DNA of 64,000 bases from Mycetohabitans endofungorum (GTDB lineage: Bacteria > Pseudomonadota > Gammaproteobacteria > Burkholderiales > Burkholderiaceae). The notes beneath the pieces were generated by a model. That model had not been told where the DNA came from and did not search any database. It worked only from the letters and a program-made list of their open reading frames with translations. The stretch lies in the NCBI RefSeq assembly GCF_002927045.1, contig NZ_PRDW01000003.1, positions 186,001 to 250,000 of the forward strand, written 5' to 3'. The position numbers and the translations under genes were made by a program. This document shows, in pieces, positions 47,336-58,907 of the stretch. How positions within the stretch are numbered: the stretch's first letter is position 1; each line of letters begins with the position of its first letter.

Positions 47336-49711
47336 TCATTGATAGTGAGTGAACCGGGCCTGTGGCGCAGGCAGCGGCGGCACCGGCTGGTAACCTGGCA
47401 CGCTCGCTCGGAATTGCGGCCCCAACCCGTTGTCGATCGTCGCAAAGCCCTTGAGTTGCAGTTGCGCGAGCATCCGTGTCCCGGTGGACGGCTGGTTCGA
47501 ACTGTTGACGCCGTTTGCGTATTTCTGCAACCCGATGCCGAATGACCAGCATTGCGCATCGTACTCGAAGCCCGCCAACGCGTCGACCAGGCGGTGCCGG
47601 ACGAGGTCGTAATTCACCCGGCCCACGCCGTACAGGCGTCGCGCAAGCGGCCACTGCGCGGAGATCACCAACTGGTTGATCGGCTCGTAGGACAGCGTCG
47701 TGTTCGAGCGCGTATACCGGTACGCCGCGTTCAGCACGCGACGCTCGGCCGGGCTCCATGAAAACCCGAGGTTCGTGCGCACCAGCTGATTGTTGTTCTG
47801 GTTGTACTGGAACGCCTGCTCGGTCGCAAAGCCGTCGCCGAGCTTGAACGACGAACCGATGATCACGTCCGAGTGTGCGGCCTGCGACACCGGTTGCGAT
47901 GGCGTGAATGTCACGCGCTGGTTGCGGAAATAATACTGCTGCGCGATCACGAAGCGCGCCCGCTCGTCGCCGGACGCCGCGTCGATGAAGCGCGACGTGA
48001 GCGCCGCAGTCAGCCGGTTTGCATCGGCGACGCGGTCATTGCCGACGAAGCTGTTCGCCGTGAAGATCTCGGCCAGGCCAAAGTCCGCCTCGGCGGTATC
48101 GAACAATGGCGCAAACTGCTGGTTCCGGTACGGCGTATACACATAGTACAGGCGCGGTTCCAGCGTCTGGATGTAGTCCTGGCCAAACAGGCGAAGGCTG
48201 CGGTCAAACACTAGGCCGGAGTCGAGGCTCAGCGTCGGCACGCTGACGTTGAAACGCTTGGGCTGGCTGCCGGGTGCGTCCGCGCCGATCGTGGATAGGT
48301 CGTACGACGTGAAATGCCACTGCACCTTCGGCGTGAAGAAGTAGCCAGGGCGCAGGATCGGATAAGAGACGTACGGGTTGAACACGAAGCGCGTGCCCTC
48401 GGTCGCATCGGCCGTGGTGATCGAAAAGCGGGTCGCGTCAACCTCGGCGCCAAAGTCCAGGCCGCCGACGTTATAGCGGCTGTATTTCACGTTCAACTGG
48501 GGTTCGCGGCCATACGGCGCCGTCGATGGGGGCAGCGTCTGCCAATGCTGCTCGCGCAGCAGTGCGGCCCACGGACCACTGTTGTAAGTCAAGCCGATTT
48601 CCTGCTGGTACAGCATCTGCATGCCGAGCAGGAACGAGTTGCCCGACGCGAGATCCTCCGGATAGGTCTTGTCCGACACTCGGTTGTAGTAGATATATCC
48701 GCCGAAGCCGTTGCCGAAGTTCTGGCTGTGGTTGAAAAACACCGCATAGCGCTTGGTGTGCGTGATGCGGTCATACGGCAAGTACTCGACGGTGAGGTTG
48801 CCCGAGTACGTCGGCGACAGGTAGCGAAAGCTGGGCGCAATTAGCACGCCACGCCGCGACATAATCCGGGGCGTAAGCGTCAGATCGTAGTTCGGCGCGA
48901 GATTGAAATAATACGGCAGCGACATCTCGAAGCCGGTGGTCGAGCTCATCGTGCCGGTCGGCGGCAGCAAGCCGCTCTGGCGCCCGCCCGAGAGAGGAAA
49001 CGACAGCCACGGGCTGGCAAAGATCGGCACGCGCTGGAAGAACAGCACGCCATTGTGCGCCACGCCCAAGTTGGCGTCGGTATCTATGTCGAACTGCGTG
49101 GCACGCACGTACCACGCCGGATCGCTGTCGCATGGGCATCCGGTATACGTGCCGCGGTGCACGACCGAGCGCGCATCGTCGATTATGTCGATCCGCTCGG
49201 CGGCACCAGAGCCACCGGTTAGGTTGAAGTGGTACTTCGGCCGCGTGATGTAGCCCTCAGACGCGCCGACCTTCAAGTGCGCGTCCGGTCCCGCAAACGC
49301 ATTGCCGTTGTTAACAATATGCACATTGCCGAACGCATCGACCAGATCGGTGTCCACGTCGTAGTGAATCGAATCGGCCTTGATCACGGACGTGTAGCGG
49401 CGCAACTCGGCACTGCCCTCGAGCGACGCGTCGCGATCCGCAGTGCCGCTGGCCACCTCGCCCAACCCGAACACTGCCGGCGACGCGCCTGATGGCAGCG
49501 CATGCTCCTCGAGCTGCGGCGCGACGCGTAGTCCCCACGGCGCATCCAGCCGGGTCGGCTGCGCGGCTACACCGGTCAATTGCGCGTGCGCAAGCGCTGG
49601 CAGGAATCCCGGTACCGCAAGCAATGCGGCGGCGACGTGCGTCAGGCGAAGCACGCGTCGCGAATTGGGCACGGGTGGCAAATTCGTTCGATCGAGCTGT
49701 GTTGGCGGCAT
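47336..49711 (-). CDS. lptD: LPS-assembly protein LptD
   Basis: A 791-residue outer-membrane beta barrel that inserts lipopolysaccharide in the outer leaflet with LptE. The start [16 protein letters not shown] precedes a signal peptide that ends near LAHA. An N-terminal OstA-like domain ([20 protein letters not shown]) is followed by the barrel with many aromatic strands, ending FTHYQ. An ATG at 49774 is open upstream but less likely. The surA gene follows after 70 bases. Confidence 0.95.
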   Translation of the reverse strand: MPPTQLDRTNLPPVPNSRRVLRLTHVAAALLAVPGFLPALAHAQLTGVAAQPTRLDAPWGLRVAPQLEEHALPSGASPAVFGLGEVASGTADRDASLEGSAELRRYTSVIKADSIHYDVDTDLVDAFGNVHIVNNGNAFAGPDAHLKVGASEGYITRPKYHFNLTGGSGAAERIDIIDDARSVVHRGTYTGCPCDSDPAWYVRATQFDIDTDANLGVAHNGVLFFQRVPIFASPWLSFPLSGGRQSGLLPPTGTMSSTTGFEMSLPYYFNLAPNYDLTLTPRIMSRRGVLIAPSFRYLSPTYSGNLTVEYLPYDRITHTKRYAVFFNHSQNFGNGFGGYIYYNRVSDKTYPEDLASGNSFLLGMQMLYQQEIGLTYNSGPWAALLREQHWQTLPPSTAPYGREPQLNVKYSRYNVGGLDFGAEVDATRFSITTADATEGTRFVFNPYVSYPILRPGYFFTPKVQWHFTSYDLSTIGADAPGSQPKRFNVSVPTLSLDSGLVFDRSLRLFGQDYIQTLEPRLYYVYTPYRNQQFAPLFDTAEADFGLAEIFTANSFVGNDRVADANRLTAALTSRFIDAASGDERARFVIAQQYYFRNQRVTFTPSQPVSQAAHSDVIIGSSFKLGDGFATEQAFQYNQNNNQLVRTNLGFSWSPAERRVLNAAYRYTRSNTTLSYEPINQLVISAQWPLARRLYGVGRVNYDLVRHRLVDALAGFEYDAQCWSFGIGLQKYANGVNSSNQPSTGTRMLAQLQLKGFATIDNGLGPQFRASVPGYQPVPPLPAPQARFTHYQ

Positions 49712-49881
49712 GAATGCAGTAGACGAAGCGACGCCGCCCCGGCATGAGCGGCCGCCCGGGTAACGTCGCGGCAAAGCTGCCCGCCCCGGCCTCGGGGCCT
49801 GCGCCGCGCGCCGGTGCGGGTCGCATCAAAAAAGTCGTGGGGTATTATATGGCAAGACGTTTTCGTATCCCCGCAACTTTC

Positions 49882-51462
49882 ATGACGCAGACCTGCGCAA
49901 GCCCCTCTTTCGCCGTTGCCGATCCCCGGCTGGACTTGCTGCGCGACCGGCTCGGCTCGCTGTCCGGGCCACCCGCCGGCCCGGCGCTGTATCGCGCCCG
50001 CCGCGAACGGGTGATCGATGCGCTGCGCGCCTATGGCGGCGGCGTGGCGATCGTGCGCACTGCACCGATCGCGGTTCGCAACCGCGACACCGAATATCCG
50101 TATCGGCATGACAGCGCATTCTTCTACCTAAGCGGGTTCACCGAGCCGCACGCGTGGCTGGTCATCTGTGCCGACGCATCGCAGTCGCATACGACACTGT
50201 TCTGTCTGCCGCGCGATGTCGAGCGCGAAAACTGGGACGGGGCGCGGTACGGACCGCAACACGCGCAGCAGGCATTCGGCGTGGACGCCTCCTACCCGGT
50301 TGATGAGCTCGACGCCCGGATGCCGGCGCTGCTGGCCAATGCGCATACGCTGCATTACGCACGCAACACATCGCCGGGGTTGGACGAGGCCGTGCAGCGA
50401 TGGCTGGAGGCGAGCAGACACGGCGGCGGCCGCACTTCGCCGGCGCATCAGGTCGATCTGTCGATTCTGCTCGACGAGATGCGTCTGATCAAGGACGCGC
50501 ACGAGCTGTGCACGATGCGCCGGGCCGCCTCGATCTCGGCGCGCGCGCATCTGCAGGCCATGCAGGCGTGCAAGCCGGGCGTGCGCGAATACGAACTTGA
50601 AGCGCAACTGCTGTACGCTTTCCGCCGCCACGGTGCACAGGCGCCGGCATACGGTTCGATCGTCGCGGCGGGCGCTAACGCTTGCGTGCTGCACTACCCG
50701 GCCGGCAACGCACTCGTGCGGGACGGCGACCTGGTCCTGATCGACGCGGGTTGTGAGCTGGACGGCTACGCGTCCGATATTACCCGCACGTTTCCGGCCA
50801 ACGGTCGCTTCACGGCGGCGCAGCGTGATCTATACGACGTCGTGCTGGCGGCACAACAGGCCGCGATCGACGCGACACGTGCTGGCGTGCCGTTCGACGT
50901 GCCACACGAGGCGGCGGTGCGCGTGCTGGCGCAGGGCATGCTCGACTTGAAGTTGCTCGACGCGGCCGTGCATGGCACGCTCGACGATGTGATCGCCAGC
51001 CGCGCCTATACGCGCTTCTACATGCATCGCACCGGTCACTGGATCGGCATGGACGTGCACGACTGCGGTGACTATCGCGAGCCGGATCCCGACCCGGCCG
51101 GCCGGAACTCGATTACCGCCTGCCCGAATACCGCGCGCCCGGACGCCTCCTGCACGGACGCTACCTGCCCGGATGCCCCATCCCTGGCTATCCAGCACGC
51201 TGGAAACTTGGTGCGGGACACGGCCGAGCGCGACGTACCGCGTCCGTGGCGCCGCTTGCGCGCGAACATGACGCTGACCATCGAACCCGGCCTATACGTG
51301 CGCGCCGCGCCGGATGTGCCGCGCGCGTACTGGAACACCGGGATCCGCATCGAAGATGACGCAATTGTCACAGCCCACGGCTGCGAGCCGATGACCCGTG
51401 AAGTGCCGGTGCACGCCGACGATATCGAAGCCTGGATGCGCGACGCGCCGACGCGCGCGTGA
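49882..51462 (+). CDS. pepP: Xaa-Pro aminopeptidase (PepP)
   Basis: A 526-residue M24 metallopeptidase that removes residues preceding proline at peptide N-termini. The dimanganese ligands lie in IDAGCELDGYASDITRTFP (two Asp), TGHWIGMDVHD (His), TIEPGLYV (Glu) and GIRIEDDAIV (Glu). A TATTAT element at 49843-49848 may be its -10 box, which argues for the ATG at 49882 rather than 49849. An unusual ~55-residue Pro/Cys/Asp-rich insert lies between DCGDYREP and WRRLRANMTL. It is divergent from lptD. Confidence 0.9.
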   Translation: MTQTCASPSFAVADPRLDLLRDRLGSLSGPPAGPALYRARRERVIDALRAYGGGVAIVRTAPIAVRNRDTEYPYRHDSAFFYLSGFTEPHAWLVICADASQSHTTLFCLPRDVERENWDGARYGPQHAQQAFGVDASYPVDELDARMPALLANAHTLHYARNTSPGLDEAVQRWLEASRHGGGRTSPAHQVDLSILLDEMRLIKDAHELCTMRRAASISARAHLQAMQACKPGVREYELEAQLLYAFRRHGAQAPAYGSIVAAGANACVLHYPAGNALVRDGDLVLIDAGCELDGYASDITRTFPANGRFTAAQRDLYDVVLAAQQAAIDATRAGVPFDVPHEAAVRVLAQGMLDLKLLDAAVHGTLDDVIASRAYTRFYMHRTGHWIGMDVHDCGDYREPDPDPAGRNSITACPNTARPDASCTDATCPDAPSLAIQHAGNLVRDTAERDVPRPWRRLRANMTLTIEPGLYVRAAPDVPRAYWNTGIRIEDDAIVTAHGCEPMTREVPVHADDIEAWMRDAPTRA

Positions 51463-51501
51463 CACGCCGCCGCGCGACAGAATCTCACAGACATCTGCAC
51501 C

Positions 51502-52782
51502 ATGACCGAATCGAATCCTGCCAGACCCGCGCACCATGCGGCACCGGATGCGCGCGTCGACACAGCGCGATACGACTATGACGTGGCCATCGTCGGCGCC
51601 GGGCCGACTGGGCTCGCGCTCGCCGGCTGGCTCGCACGCCGCGGCGGCACCCGTGCATTGCGTGTCGCGTTGATCGACTCGCGCGAACCGGATGCATCGC
51701 TGGGCGACCCGCGGGCGCTTGCATTGTCGCACGGCAGCCGCATGCTGCTCGAGCCGCTTGGCTGGCCGGTCGAGGCGACACCAATCGAGCGCATCCACGT
51801 GTCGCAACGCGGTTACTTCGGCCGCACCGTGATCGAGCGCAACGAGCACGGCGTGCCAGCGCTCGGCTACGTGGTGCGCTATGGCATGCTGGTGCATGCG
51901 CTGGCCACGGCGGTACGTGCCACCGGCTGCGACTGGATCGGCTCGAGCGTGGCTCGCGCGCCGCAGCAGGACGAACACGGCGTCTCGCTGCCGATCGAGC
52001 CAGTCGGCACACCCTCCGTTCCCGATGGCGACGCGGGCGCTGCGGCACCGCAACGCATCGTGCGCGCGCGTCTGGTCGTCAACGCGGAGGGCGGGGTATA
52101 CCACGAAGCCGCATCGACGCGGCTGGCCGCCGGCCAGCACGCCCGGCGCGACTATCGCCAGACGGCGCTGGTGGCCGTGGTCAGTGTGAGTACGCCACAA
52201 CCGCGCGTCGCATGGGAGCGCTTCACGCGCGAAGGGCCCCTTGCGCTGCTGCCGCTCGGCGGCCCACGGCAGGCGGACTATGCACTGGTCTGGTGCTGCG
52301 ATCCGGCGCAAGCCGCGCGGCGCATGCCACTGTCCGACGCACGGTGGTTGGACGAGTTGCAATGGGCATTCGGCGACAGAATGGGCCGCTTCGAGAAGGT
52401 TGGCGCGCGCGCAGCCTTCCCACTTGGGCTCAATGCGCTGACCGCGTTAACCGATCGCCGCATTGCATCGATCGGCAACGCGGCGCAAACGTTGCATCCG
52501 GTCGCCGGACAAGGGTTGAACCTAGGCCTGCGCGACGTGCACGCGCTGGTCGATGCACTCGCGCACCACGGACCCGAGCCGGCTGCGCTGCGTGCCTTCG
52601 CCGCACGCCGCGCGCTGGACCGGCGCGTGACCATCACCGCGACTGACGTGCTGGCACGCGCCTTCACCGTCGACTTCGCGCCGCTGGCGGCGCTGCGCGG
52701 CCTGGCACTCGGTGCGCTGGACCTGGTGCCGCCGGTCAAGACAACGCTCGCGCGGCAGATGATGTTCGGGCAACGGCGCTAA
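51502..52782 (+). CDS. ubiH: FAD-dependent ubiquinone hydroxylase (UbiH/Coq6 family)
   Basis: A 426-residue flavoprotein monooxygenase of ubiquinone biosynthesis. The FAD fingerprint AIVGAGPTGLALAGWLAR is at residues ~30-48, and the second FAD motif (IGNAAQTLHPVAGQGLNLGL) lies at ~325-345. UbiH hydroxylates the ring at C4, but VisC-like relatives are similar, so the exact position is inferred. It lies between pepP and dusB on the same strand. Confidence 0.88.
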   Translation: MTESNPARPAHHAAPDARVDTARYDYDVAIVGAGPTGLALAGWLARRGGTRALRVALIDSREPDASLGDPRALALSHGSRMLLEPLGWPVEATPIERIHVSQRGYFGRTVIERNEHGVPALGYVVRYGMLVHALATAVRATGCDWIGSSVARAPQQDEHGVSLPIEPVGTPSVPDGDAGAAAPQRIVRARLVVNAEGGVYHEAASTRLAAGQHARRDYRQTALVAVVSVSTPQPRVAWERFTREGPLALLPLGGPRQADYALVWCCDPAQAARRMPLSDARWLDELQWAFGDRMGRFEKVGARAAFPLGLNALTALTDRRIASIGNAAQTLHPVAGQGLNLGLRDVHALVDALAHHGPEPAALRAFAARRALDRRVTITATDVLARAFTVDFAPLAALRGLALGALDLVPPVKTTLARQMMFGQRR

Positions 52783-52929
52783 GCGGGGCCAAGCCTATGA
52801 CAGCCGTGACACTCATTAAACTTTCAAAGCGCTCGGGGTTCGCCGCCGGTTAACGCTAAAATACGCCCCTTTCCAACGTCTTTCGGATCGCGCCGCGCCC
52901 GGCCGGGTAGCGGCGCGTCGCCCTTTCCG

Positions 52930-53994
52930 ATGCCTGTAATCGGCAAACATGTACTGCGCAACAATCTGTTCGTCGCCCCGATGGCTGGCGTGACGGACCG
53001 CCCGTTCCGCCAATTGTGCAAGCGAATGGGGGCCGGTTACGCGGTGTCGGAGATGGTCGCGTCCAACGCGCAGCTGTGGAAAAGCGAAAAGACGATGCGT
53101 CGCGCCAATCACGACGGCGAGGTCGAGCCGATCGCCGTGCAGATCGCTGGCGCCGACCCGGCGATGCTGGCGCAGGCCGCGCAATACAACGTCGCGCATG
53201 GCGCGCAAATCATCGACATCAACATGGGCTGCCCGGCCAAGAAGGTCTGCAACGTCGCGGCAGGCTCCGCACTGCTGCAGAACGAGGCGCTAGTGGCACG
53301 CATTCTCGAGGCAGTCGTGCGTGCGGTCGGCACCGGGCCGGATGCCGTTCCCGTCACACTGAAAATGCGCACCGGCTGGGATCGCGAACACCGCAATGCG
53401 CTGACGATCGCGCGGCTCGCCGAGCAGGCCGGCATTTCGATGCTCACCGTGCACGGGCGCACGCGCGCAGACTTGTATCGTGGTCAGGCCGAGTACGACA
53501 CGATCGCCGCGGTCAAGGCATCGGTGCGCATCCCGGTAGTCGCCAACGGCGATATCACGACGCCGCACAAGGCGCGCGAAGTGCTGTCGATCACCGGCGC
53601 GGACGCAATCATGATCGGACGCGCGGCGCAAGGCCGGCCGTGGCTGTTTCGGGAAATCGGGCACTTCCTGGTGACCGGTGAGGTGTTGCCACCGCCACGG
53701 ATCGATGAAATCCAGCAGTGGATGAACGAGCACCTGCAAGACCATTACGCATTTTATGGCGAATTTACCGGTGTGCGCACCGCACGCAAGCACATCGGCT
53801 GGTACACTCGCGGCCTTTCCGGCGCCAACGCATTCCGGCATCGAATGAATACGCTGGATTCCACCCGGGAACAACTGGCGGCGGTCAACGCATTCTTCGA
53901 CGCCCAAAAGGCGCAATCGGAGCGCCTCGTCTACGTCGACGACGAATCCAGCACGCACGACACGCCACCCGACACCGACCGATTAGCAGCATGA
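52930..53994 (+). CDS. dusB: tRNA-dihydrouridine synthase DusB
   Basis: A 354-residue FMN enzyme that reduces uridines of tRNA. The start NNLFVAPMAGVTDRPFRQLC, the active-site region INMGCPAKKVCNVAAGSALL (catalytic Cys) and GITGADAIMIGRAAQGRPWL-type block are present. The stop overlaps the fis ATG (ATGA), as in many proteobacteria. Confidence 0.95.
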   Translation: MPVIGKHVLRNNLFVAPMAGVTDRPFRQLCKRMGAGYAVSEMVASNAQLWKSEKTMRRANHDGEVEPIAVQIAGADPAMLAQAAQYNVAHGAQIIDINMGCPAKKVCNVAAGSALLQNEALVARILEAVVRAVGTGPDAVPVTLKMRTGWDREHRNALTIARLAEQAGISMLTVHGRTRADLYRGQAEYDTIAAVKASVRIPVVANGDITTPHKAREVLSITGADAIMIGRAAQGRPWLFREIGHFLVTGEVLPPPRIDEIQQWMNEHLQDHYAFYGEFTGVRTARKHIGWYTRGLSGANAFRHRMNTLDSTREQLAAVNAFFDAQKAQSERLVYVDDESSTHDTPPDTDRLAA

Positions 53995-54224
53995 GCAAGC
54001 ACAACATCGAACAATGCGTCCGCGACAGTCTCGGCATGTATTTCCGCGATCTGGACGGATCCCGCCCACACGACGTCTATGAAATGGTGATGTCCTGCGT
54101 CGAGAAACCGATGCTGGAAATCGTCCTCGAACAGGCGCGGGGCAACCAGTCTCTGGCAGCCGAATATCTCGGCATCAACCGCAACACGCTGCGCAAGAAA
54201 CTGCAGGAGCATGGTCTGCTGTAG
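53991..54224 (+). CDS. fis: DNA-binding protein Fis
   Basis: A 77-residue nucleoid protein that bends DNA and boosts rRNA promoters. The C-terminal helix-turn-helix ([20 protein letters not shown], residues 51-70) is nearly identical to other Fis proteins. Its start overlaps the dusB stop by four bases, so it is translationally coupled. purH follows after 68 bases. Confidence 0.95.
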   Translation: MSKHNIEQCVRDSLGMYFRDLDGSRPHDVYEMVMSCVEKPMLEIVLEQARGNQSLAAEYLGINRNTLRKKLQEHGLL

Positions 54225-54292
54225 CGCGGCGCCCGTGCCTGGCGCACATTTGTCATTCGCGCGCAAGCGCAGCTTCGGGTTCTTTTTTCATC

Positions 54293-55858
54293 ATGATCAA
54301 GCAAGCGCTCATTTCTGTTTCCGACAAGGCAGGCATTGTCGATTTCGCCAAAAGCCTGCATGAGCTTGGCATCACCCTGCTGTCCACGGGCGGCACTGCA
54401 AAGCTGCTCGCCGACGCGGGCCTGCCGGTCACCGAGGTAGCCGACTACACCGGCTTTCCGGAAATGCTCGACGGCCGCGTAAAGACGCTGCACCCGAAGG
54501 TCCATGGCGGCATTCTCGCGCGGCGCGACATGCCCGCGCACATGGCGGCACTCGAGCAGCATGGGATCCCGACGATCGACATGCTCGTCGTCAATCTGTA
54601 TCCGTTCGTGCAAACTGTCGCGAAGGAGAAATGCCCGCTCGACGAAGCCATTGAGAACATCGACATCGGCGGCCCAACGATGCTGCGCTCGGCCGCGAAG
54701 AACCACCGCGACGTGACGGTGGTCGTCGATCCGGCCGACTATGCGGCGGTGCTCGACGAAATGCGCGCGAACGGCAACACGGTCAGCTACGCGACCAACT
54801 TCCGGCTCGCGACCAAGGTGTTTGCGCACACCGCGCAATATGACGGCGCGATCACGAACTACCTGACTAGCCTCGGCGAGGACCTGCAGCATGCGACACG
54901 CAGCGCGTACCCGGCCACGCTGAACCTGGCCTTCACGAAGGTGCAGGACCTGCGCTACGGCGAGAATCCGCACCAGGGCGCAGCGTTCTATCGCGACCTG
55001 CAATCTGCCGAAGGCTCGCTAGCCAACTACCGGCAACTGCAGGGCAAGGAGCTGTCGTACAACAACATCGCTGATGCCGACGCGGCATGGGAATGCGTGA
55101 AGACATTCGATGCGCCGGCATGTGTGATCATCAAGCATGCGAACCCATGCGGCGTCGCCGTGGCGACAACGCCGGCCGACGCGTACGCCAAGGCGTTGCA
55201 GACCGACCCGACTTCCGCATTCGGCGGCATCATCGCGTTCAATCGCGAAGTCGACGAAGCGGCGGCGCAAGCGGTCGCCAAGCAGTTCGTCGAAGTGCTG
55301 CTCGCGCCGTCGTTGACCGACGCGGCGCGACAAATCTTCGCCGCGAAGCAGAACGTGCGCGTGCTGCAGGTGCCGCTGGGCAACGCAGCCAACGCGTACG
55401 ACCTGAAGCGCGTCGGCGGCGGCTTGCTGGTGCAGTCGCCGGACACGAAGAACGTGCAGCCGCACGAGTTGCGCGTGGTCACGAAACGGCATCCGACGCC
55501 CAAAGAAATGGACGACCTGTTGTTCGCGTGGCGCGTCGCGAAGTTCGTCAAGTCCAATGCGATCGTGTTTTGCGCGAACGGCATGACGCTGGGTGTCGGG
55601 GCGGGTCAGATGAGCCGCGTCGATTCGGCTCGCATCGCCGGCATCAAGGCGCAAAACGCAAAGCTGTCGTTGACCGGCTCGGCGGTCGCCTCCGACGCAT
55701 TCTTCCCGTTCCGCGACGGGCTCGACGTGGTCGTCGCGGCCGGTGCGACCTGCGTGATTCAGCCCGGCGGCTCGATGCGCGACGACGAAGTAATCGCGGC
55801 GGCCGATGAGCACAATGTCGCGATGGTCGTTACCGGCACGCGGCATTTCCGTCACTGA
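54293..55858 (+). CDS. purH: Bifunctional purine biosynthesis protein PurH
   Basis: A 521-residue AICAR transformylase and IMP cyclohydrolase, the last two steps of IMP synthesis. The IMP cyclohydrolase half comprises residues ~1-200 ([33 protein letters not shown]), and the transformylase half contains [11 protein letters not shown] (Lys-His), [12 protein letters not shown] and an [20 protein letters not shown] end. Length is normal. Confidence 0.96.
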   Translation: MIKQALISVSDKAGIVDFAKSLHELGITLLSTGGTAKLLADAGLPVTEVADYTGFPEMLDGRVKTLHPKVHGGILARRDMPAHMAALEQHGIPTIDMLVVNLYPFVQTVAKEKCPLDEAIENIDIGGPTMLRSAAKNHRDVTVVVDPADYAAVLDEMRANGNTVSYATNFRLATKVFAHTAQYDGAITNYLTSLGEDLQHATRSAYPATLNLAFTKVQDLRYGENPHQGAAFYRDLQSAEGSLANYRQLQGKELSYNNIADADAAWECVKTFDAPACVIIKHANPCGVAVATTPADAYAKALQTDPTSAFGGIIAFNREVDEAAAQAVAKQFVEVLLAPSLTDAARQIFAAKQNVRVLQVPLGNAANAYDLKRVGGGLLVQSPDTKNVQPHELRVVTKRHPTPKEMDDLLFAWRVAKFVKSNAIVFCANGMTLGVGAGQMSRVDSARIAGIKAQNAKLSLTGSAVASDAFFPFRDGLDVVVAAGATCVIQPGGSMRDDEVIAAADEHNVAMVVTGTRHFRH

Positions 55859-55918
55859 CGCTGTGAGCGCCGCCGCGCCGGCCGCGTCGGGACAACGCCA
55901 GTCGGTTATAGTGGCGCG

Positions 55919-56461
55919 ATGAGAATACTTGGCATCGATCCGGGCTTGCGCGTCACCGGCTTTGGCGTCATCGACAAGCACGGACACGCGCTCACCTACG
56001 TGACCAGCGGGGTAATCCGTACCGCGAACGCCGATTTGCCGAGCCGCCTGGGCACGATCTTCGACGGCGTGGCGACGCTGATCCGCGAGCACCGCCCGGA
56101 TCAGGCCGCGATTGAGAAAGTATTCGTCAACGTCAATCCGCAATCGACGCTGCTGCTGGGGCAGGCGCGCGGCGCGGCGATTTGCGGACTCGTATCGGGC
56201 CGTGTACCGGTGGCCGAATACACCGCGCTGCAACTCAAGCAAGCGGTGGTCGGCTACGGGCGCGCGACCAAGGACCAGATGCAGCAGATGGTGGTCCGGT
56301 TGTTGAACTTGAGCGGCTTGCCCGGCACCGACGCCGCCGACGCGCTCGGCATGGCGATCTGCCACGCGAACAGCGGCGCGGCGATCAACGCGCTCGGCAC
56401 GCTCGCGCCGGCATTGACGAAGAAAGGCTATCGTGTGCGACGCGGCCGGCTGATCGGCTAA
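55919..56461 (+). CDS. ruvC: Crossover-junction endodeoxyribonuclease RuvC
   Basis: A 180-residue Holliday-junction resolvase. The first catalytic Asp is in [16 protein letters not shown], a Glu in [20 protein letters not shown] and the final Asp pair in [14 protein letters not shown]. It leads the ruvC-ruvA-ruvB block. No SOS box was found upstream, unlike in E. coli ruvAB. Confidence 0.96.
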   Translation: MRILGIDPGLRVTGFGVIDKHGHALTYVTSGVIRTANADLPSRLGTIFDGVATLIREHRPDQAAIEKVFVNVNPQSTLLLGQARGAAICGLVSGRVPVAEYTALQLKQAVVGYGRATKDQMQQMVVRLLNLSGLPGTDAADALGMAICHANSGAAINALGTLAPALTKKGYRVRRGRLIG

Positions 56462-56523
56462 CCCGGCGCAGTGTCCACGCCGCGATACGCTACACTCGCG
56501 CATCCACTCTCTATTGATTCGCC

Positions 56524-57105
56524 ATGATCGGTCGCATTGCGGGCATCCTGCTCGAGAAAAACCCGCCTCATCTGCTGGTCGACTGCAACGGCGTCGGCTA
56601 CGAGGTCGACGTGCCGATGAGCACGCTCTACAACCTGCCGAACACTGGCGACAAAGTTACGTTGCTAACCCAACTGATCGTGCGCGAGGACGCGCATCTG
56701 CTGTATGGTTTTCTCACGCAGCAGGAGCGACAGACGTTTCGCGAACTGCTGAAGATCAGCGGCATCGGGGCGCGCATGGCGCTCGCGGTGCTCTCCGGGA
56801 TGAGCGTGAGCGATCTTGCGCAGACAGTGACGTTGCAGGATGCCGCCCGCCTGACGCGGGTGCCGGGCATCGGCAAGAAAACCGCCGAGCGACTGTTACT
56901 CGAGTTGAAAGGCAAATTGGGCGCCGACATCGGCGCGGCCGCCTCGGCCGCCTCATCGTCCGACCACGCGCCGGACATCCTGCACGCCCTGCTCTCGCTC
57001 GGCTATTCCGAGAAGGAAGCGCTTGCCGCGATCAAGAACGTGCCGGCCGGCACTGGTGTGTCGGACGGCATCAAGCTCGCTCTGAAGGCATTATCGAAGG
57101 CATGA
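56524..57105 (+). CDS. ruvA: Holliday-junction DNA-binding protein RuvA
   Basis: A 193-residue tetrameric protein that binds the four-way junction. It starts [20 protein letters not shown], carries two helix-hairpin-helix motifs ([15 protein letters not shown] and [17 protein letters not shown]), and a C-terminal domain for RuvB. It lies 62 bases after ruvC. Confidence 0.96.
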   Translation: MIGRIAGILLEKNPPHLLVDCNGVGYEVDVPMSTLYNLPNTGDKVTLLTQLIVREDAHLLYGFLTQQERQTFRELLKISGIGARMALAVLSGMSVSDLAQTVTLQDAARLTRVPGIGKKTAERLLLELKGKLGADIGAAASAASSSDHAPDILHALLSLGYSEKEALAAIKNVPAGTGVSDGIKLALKALSKA

Positions 57106-57169
57106 GCCCCACGCGGCGCAGCACCGCGTGGCAACTGGCATGCCGGCTACATCGCGGTACAATCAGCAC

Positions 57170-58231
57170 ATGATCGAAACGGACAAACTCGGCTCGGAGC
57201 GCGTTATTGCAGCGACCCACGCATCGCCCAATGAGGAGGTGTTCGAGCGGGCGCTGCGCCCGCGGCTGCTGGACGAATATGTCGGGCAGGAAAAGGTTCG
57301 CGGGCAGCTCGAGATCTTTATTGAAGCGGCAAAGCGCCGCTCGGAAGCGCTCGACCATGTGCTGCTATTCGGCCCCCCGGGGCTGGGCAAGACCACGCTT
57401 GCGCACATCGTCGCGCGGGAAATGGGCGTCAACCTGCGCCAGACGTCCGGGCCAGTGCTCGAACGGGCCGGCGACCTGGCTGCGCTGCTGACCCATCTCG
57501 AGGCGAACGACGTGCTGTTCATCGACGAGATCCACCGGTTGTCGCCGGTCGTCGAGGAAATCTTGTACCCAGCGCTCGAAGACTATCAGATCGACATCAT
57601 GATCGGCGAGGGACCGGCCGCACGCAGCGTTAAGCTGGATCTGCACCCGTTCACGCTGGTGGGGGCCACGACGCGCGCTGGCATGCTGACCAATCCGTTG
57701 CGGGACCGCTTCGGCATCGTCGCCCGGCTCGAATTCTATACCGCAAGCGAACTGGCGCGGATCGTCGAGCGCTCGGCCCACCTGCTCGGCGCGCAGATCC
57801 AGCCCGAAGGCGCGCTGGAGATCGCGCGGCGTTCGCGCGGCACGCCACGGATCGCGAACCGGCTGCTGCGTCGCGTGCGAGACTATGCCGAGGTCAAGTC
57901 CGACGGCCGCATCACGGCGACGACGGCCGATGCGGCGCTGGCGATGCTCGATGTCGACCCGGTCGGCTTCGACTTGATGGATCGCAAGCTGCTGGAGGCG
58001 ATCCTGCACAAGTTCGATGGCGGCCCGGTGGGCCTGGACAACTTGGCCGCCGCGATCGGCGAGGAACGCGACACGATCGAAGACGTGATCGAGCCTTATT
58101 TGATCCAGCAAGGCTATCTGCAGCGCACGCCGCGCGGACGCGTCGCGACGCTGCTCGCCTATCGCCACTTCGGCCTTGCGGCGCCGGATGCGGGCCCGAT
58201 CCGCGACCTGTGGAACACCAGCGGCGAATAG
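57170..58231 (+). CDS. ruvB: Holliday-junction branch-migration helicase RuvB
   Basis: A 353-residue AAA+ motor. Walker A is [12 protein letters not shown], Walker [10 protein letters not shown], sensor 1 [18 protein letters not shown], and a winged helix follows. The start [13 protein letters not shown] was preferred to a GTG at 57128. It drives branch migration with RuvA and hands junctions to RuvC. Confidence 0.97.
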   Translation: MIETDKLGSERVIAATHASPNEEVFERALRPRLLDEYVGQEKVRGQLEIFIEAAKRRSEALDHVLLFGPPGLGKTTLAHIVAREMGVNLRQTSGPVLERAGDLAALLTHLEANDVLFIDEIHRLSPVVEEILYPALEDYQIDIMIGEGPAARSVKLDLHPFTLVGATTRAGMLTNPLRDRFGIVARLEFYTASELARIVERSAHLLGAQIQPEGALEIARRSRGTPRIANRLLRRVRDYAEVKSDGRITATTADAALAMLDVDPVGFDLMDRKLLEAILHKFDGGPVGLDNLAAAIGEERDTIEDVIEPYLIQQGYLQRTPRGRVATLLAYRHFGLAAPDAGPIRDLWNTSGE

Positions 58232-58344
58232 CCGATCTGCGTGATGCGCATTGGTGGGCTGGCCAACGGCGTACTGAACTGACTGCGCCGGCGCGTGGCG
58301 GCCGGCGTCACTGAACTCACGAGCGGCAAAGGCTCCGCGATCGA

Positions 58345-58857
58345 CTATTCGTCGCCGCCGGGCAATCCGAGGCTGTTCGGCCCGCAGGCAGTGTGCTGTA
58401 CGGCCGGCACGCGCAGCCAGAAGGTTACCGGGCCATCGTTGACCGACGATACCTGCATCGCGGCGCCAAATTCACCGGTCTGGACGATGGGATGCTGCTG
58501 CCGCGCACGGGCGACGAAATAGTCGTACAACCGCCTGCCTTCGTCCGGTGGTGCGGCGGGGGTGAAGCTGGGGCGCAAGCCGCTATTCGTATCAGCCGCC
58601 AGCGTGAACTGCGACACGATTAACAGCTCGCCGGCACCGCCGGCACCGTCGATGTTCCGCACGGACAGGTTCATCCGGCCCTGTGTATCGCTGAATACGC
58701 GATAGCCAAGCAGCTTGTTGAGCAGCTTATCCGCCGTGGTCTCGCAGTCGCCGCGTTCCGCACAGACCAGCGCGAGCAGCCCGGGGCCGATCGCGCCGAT
58801 CACCTGCGCATCGACCTGCACGCTGGCTCGCGCAACCCGCTGGATCAATGCGATCAA
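58345..58857 (-). CDS. dtd: D-aminoacyl-tRNA deacylase
   Basis: A 170-residue enzyme that clears D-amino acids and glycine from mischarged tRNAs. It starts [16 protein letters not shown], contains the active-site [17 protein letters not shown] block and the GPVTFWLR motif near the end. A ~20-residue tail makes it longer than the usual ~150 residues. tyrS lies upstream on the same strand, 50 bases away. Confidence 0.94.
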   Translation of the reverse strand: MIALIQRVARASVQVDAQVIGAIGPGLLALVCAERGDCETTADKLLNKLLGYRVFSDTQGRMNLSVRNIDGAGGAGELLIVSQFTLAADTNSGLRPSFTPAAPPDEGRRLYDYFVARARQQHPIVQTGEFGAAMQVSSVNDGPVTFWLRVPAVQHTACGPNSLGLPGGDE

Positions 58858-58907
58858 TGCAAGTCCTCGCTATGGTTCGGCTGTCGTCGGGTTGCCCGTC
58901 CGTTGCC

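Noticed and set aside
55859-55918. SOS box before ruvC
   Set aside because: No CTGT-N8-ACAG pattern is present in the gap.
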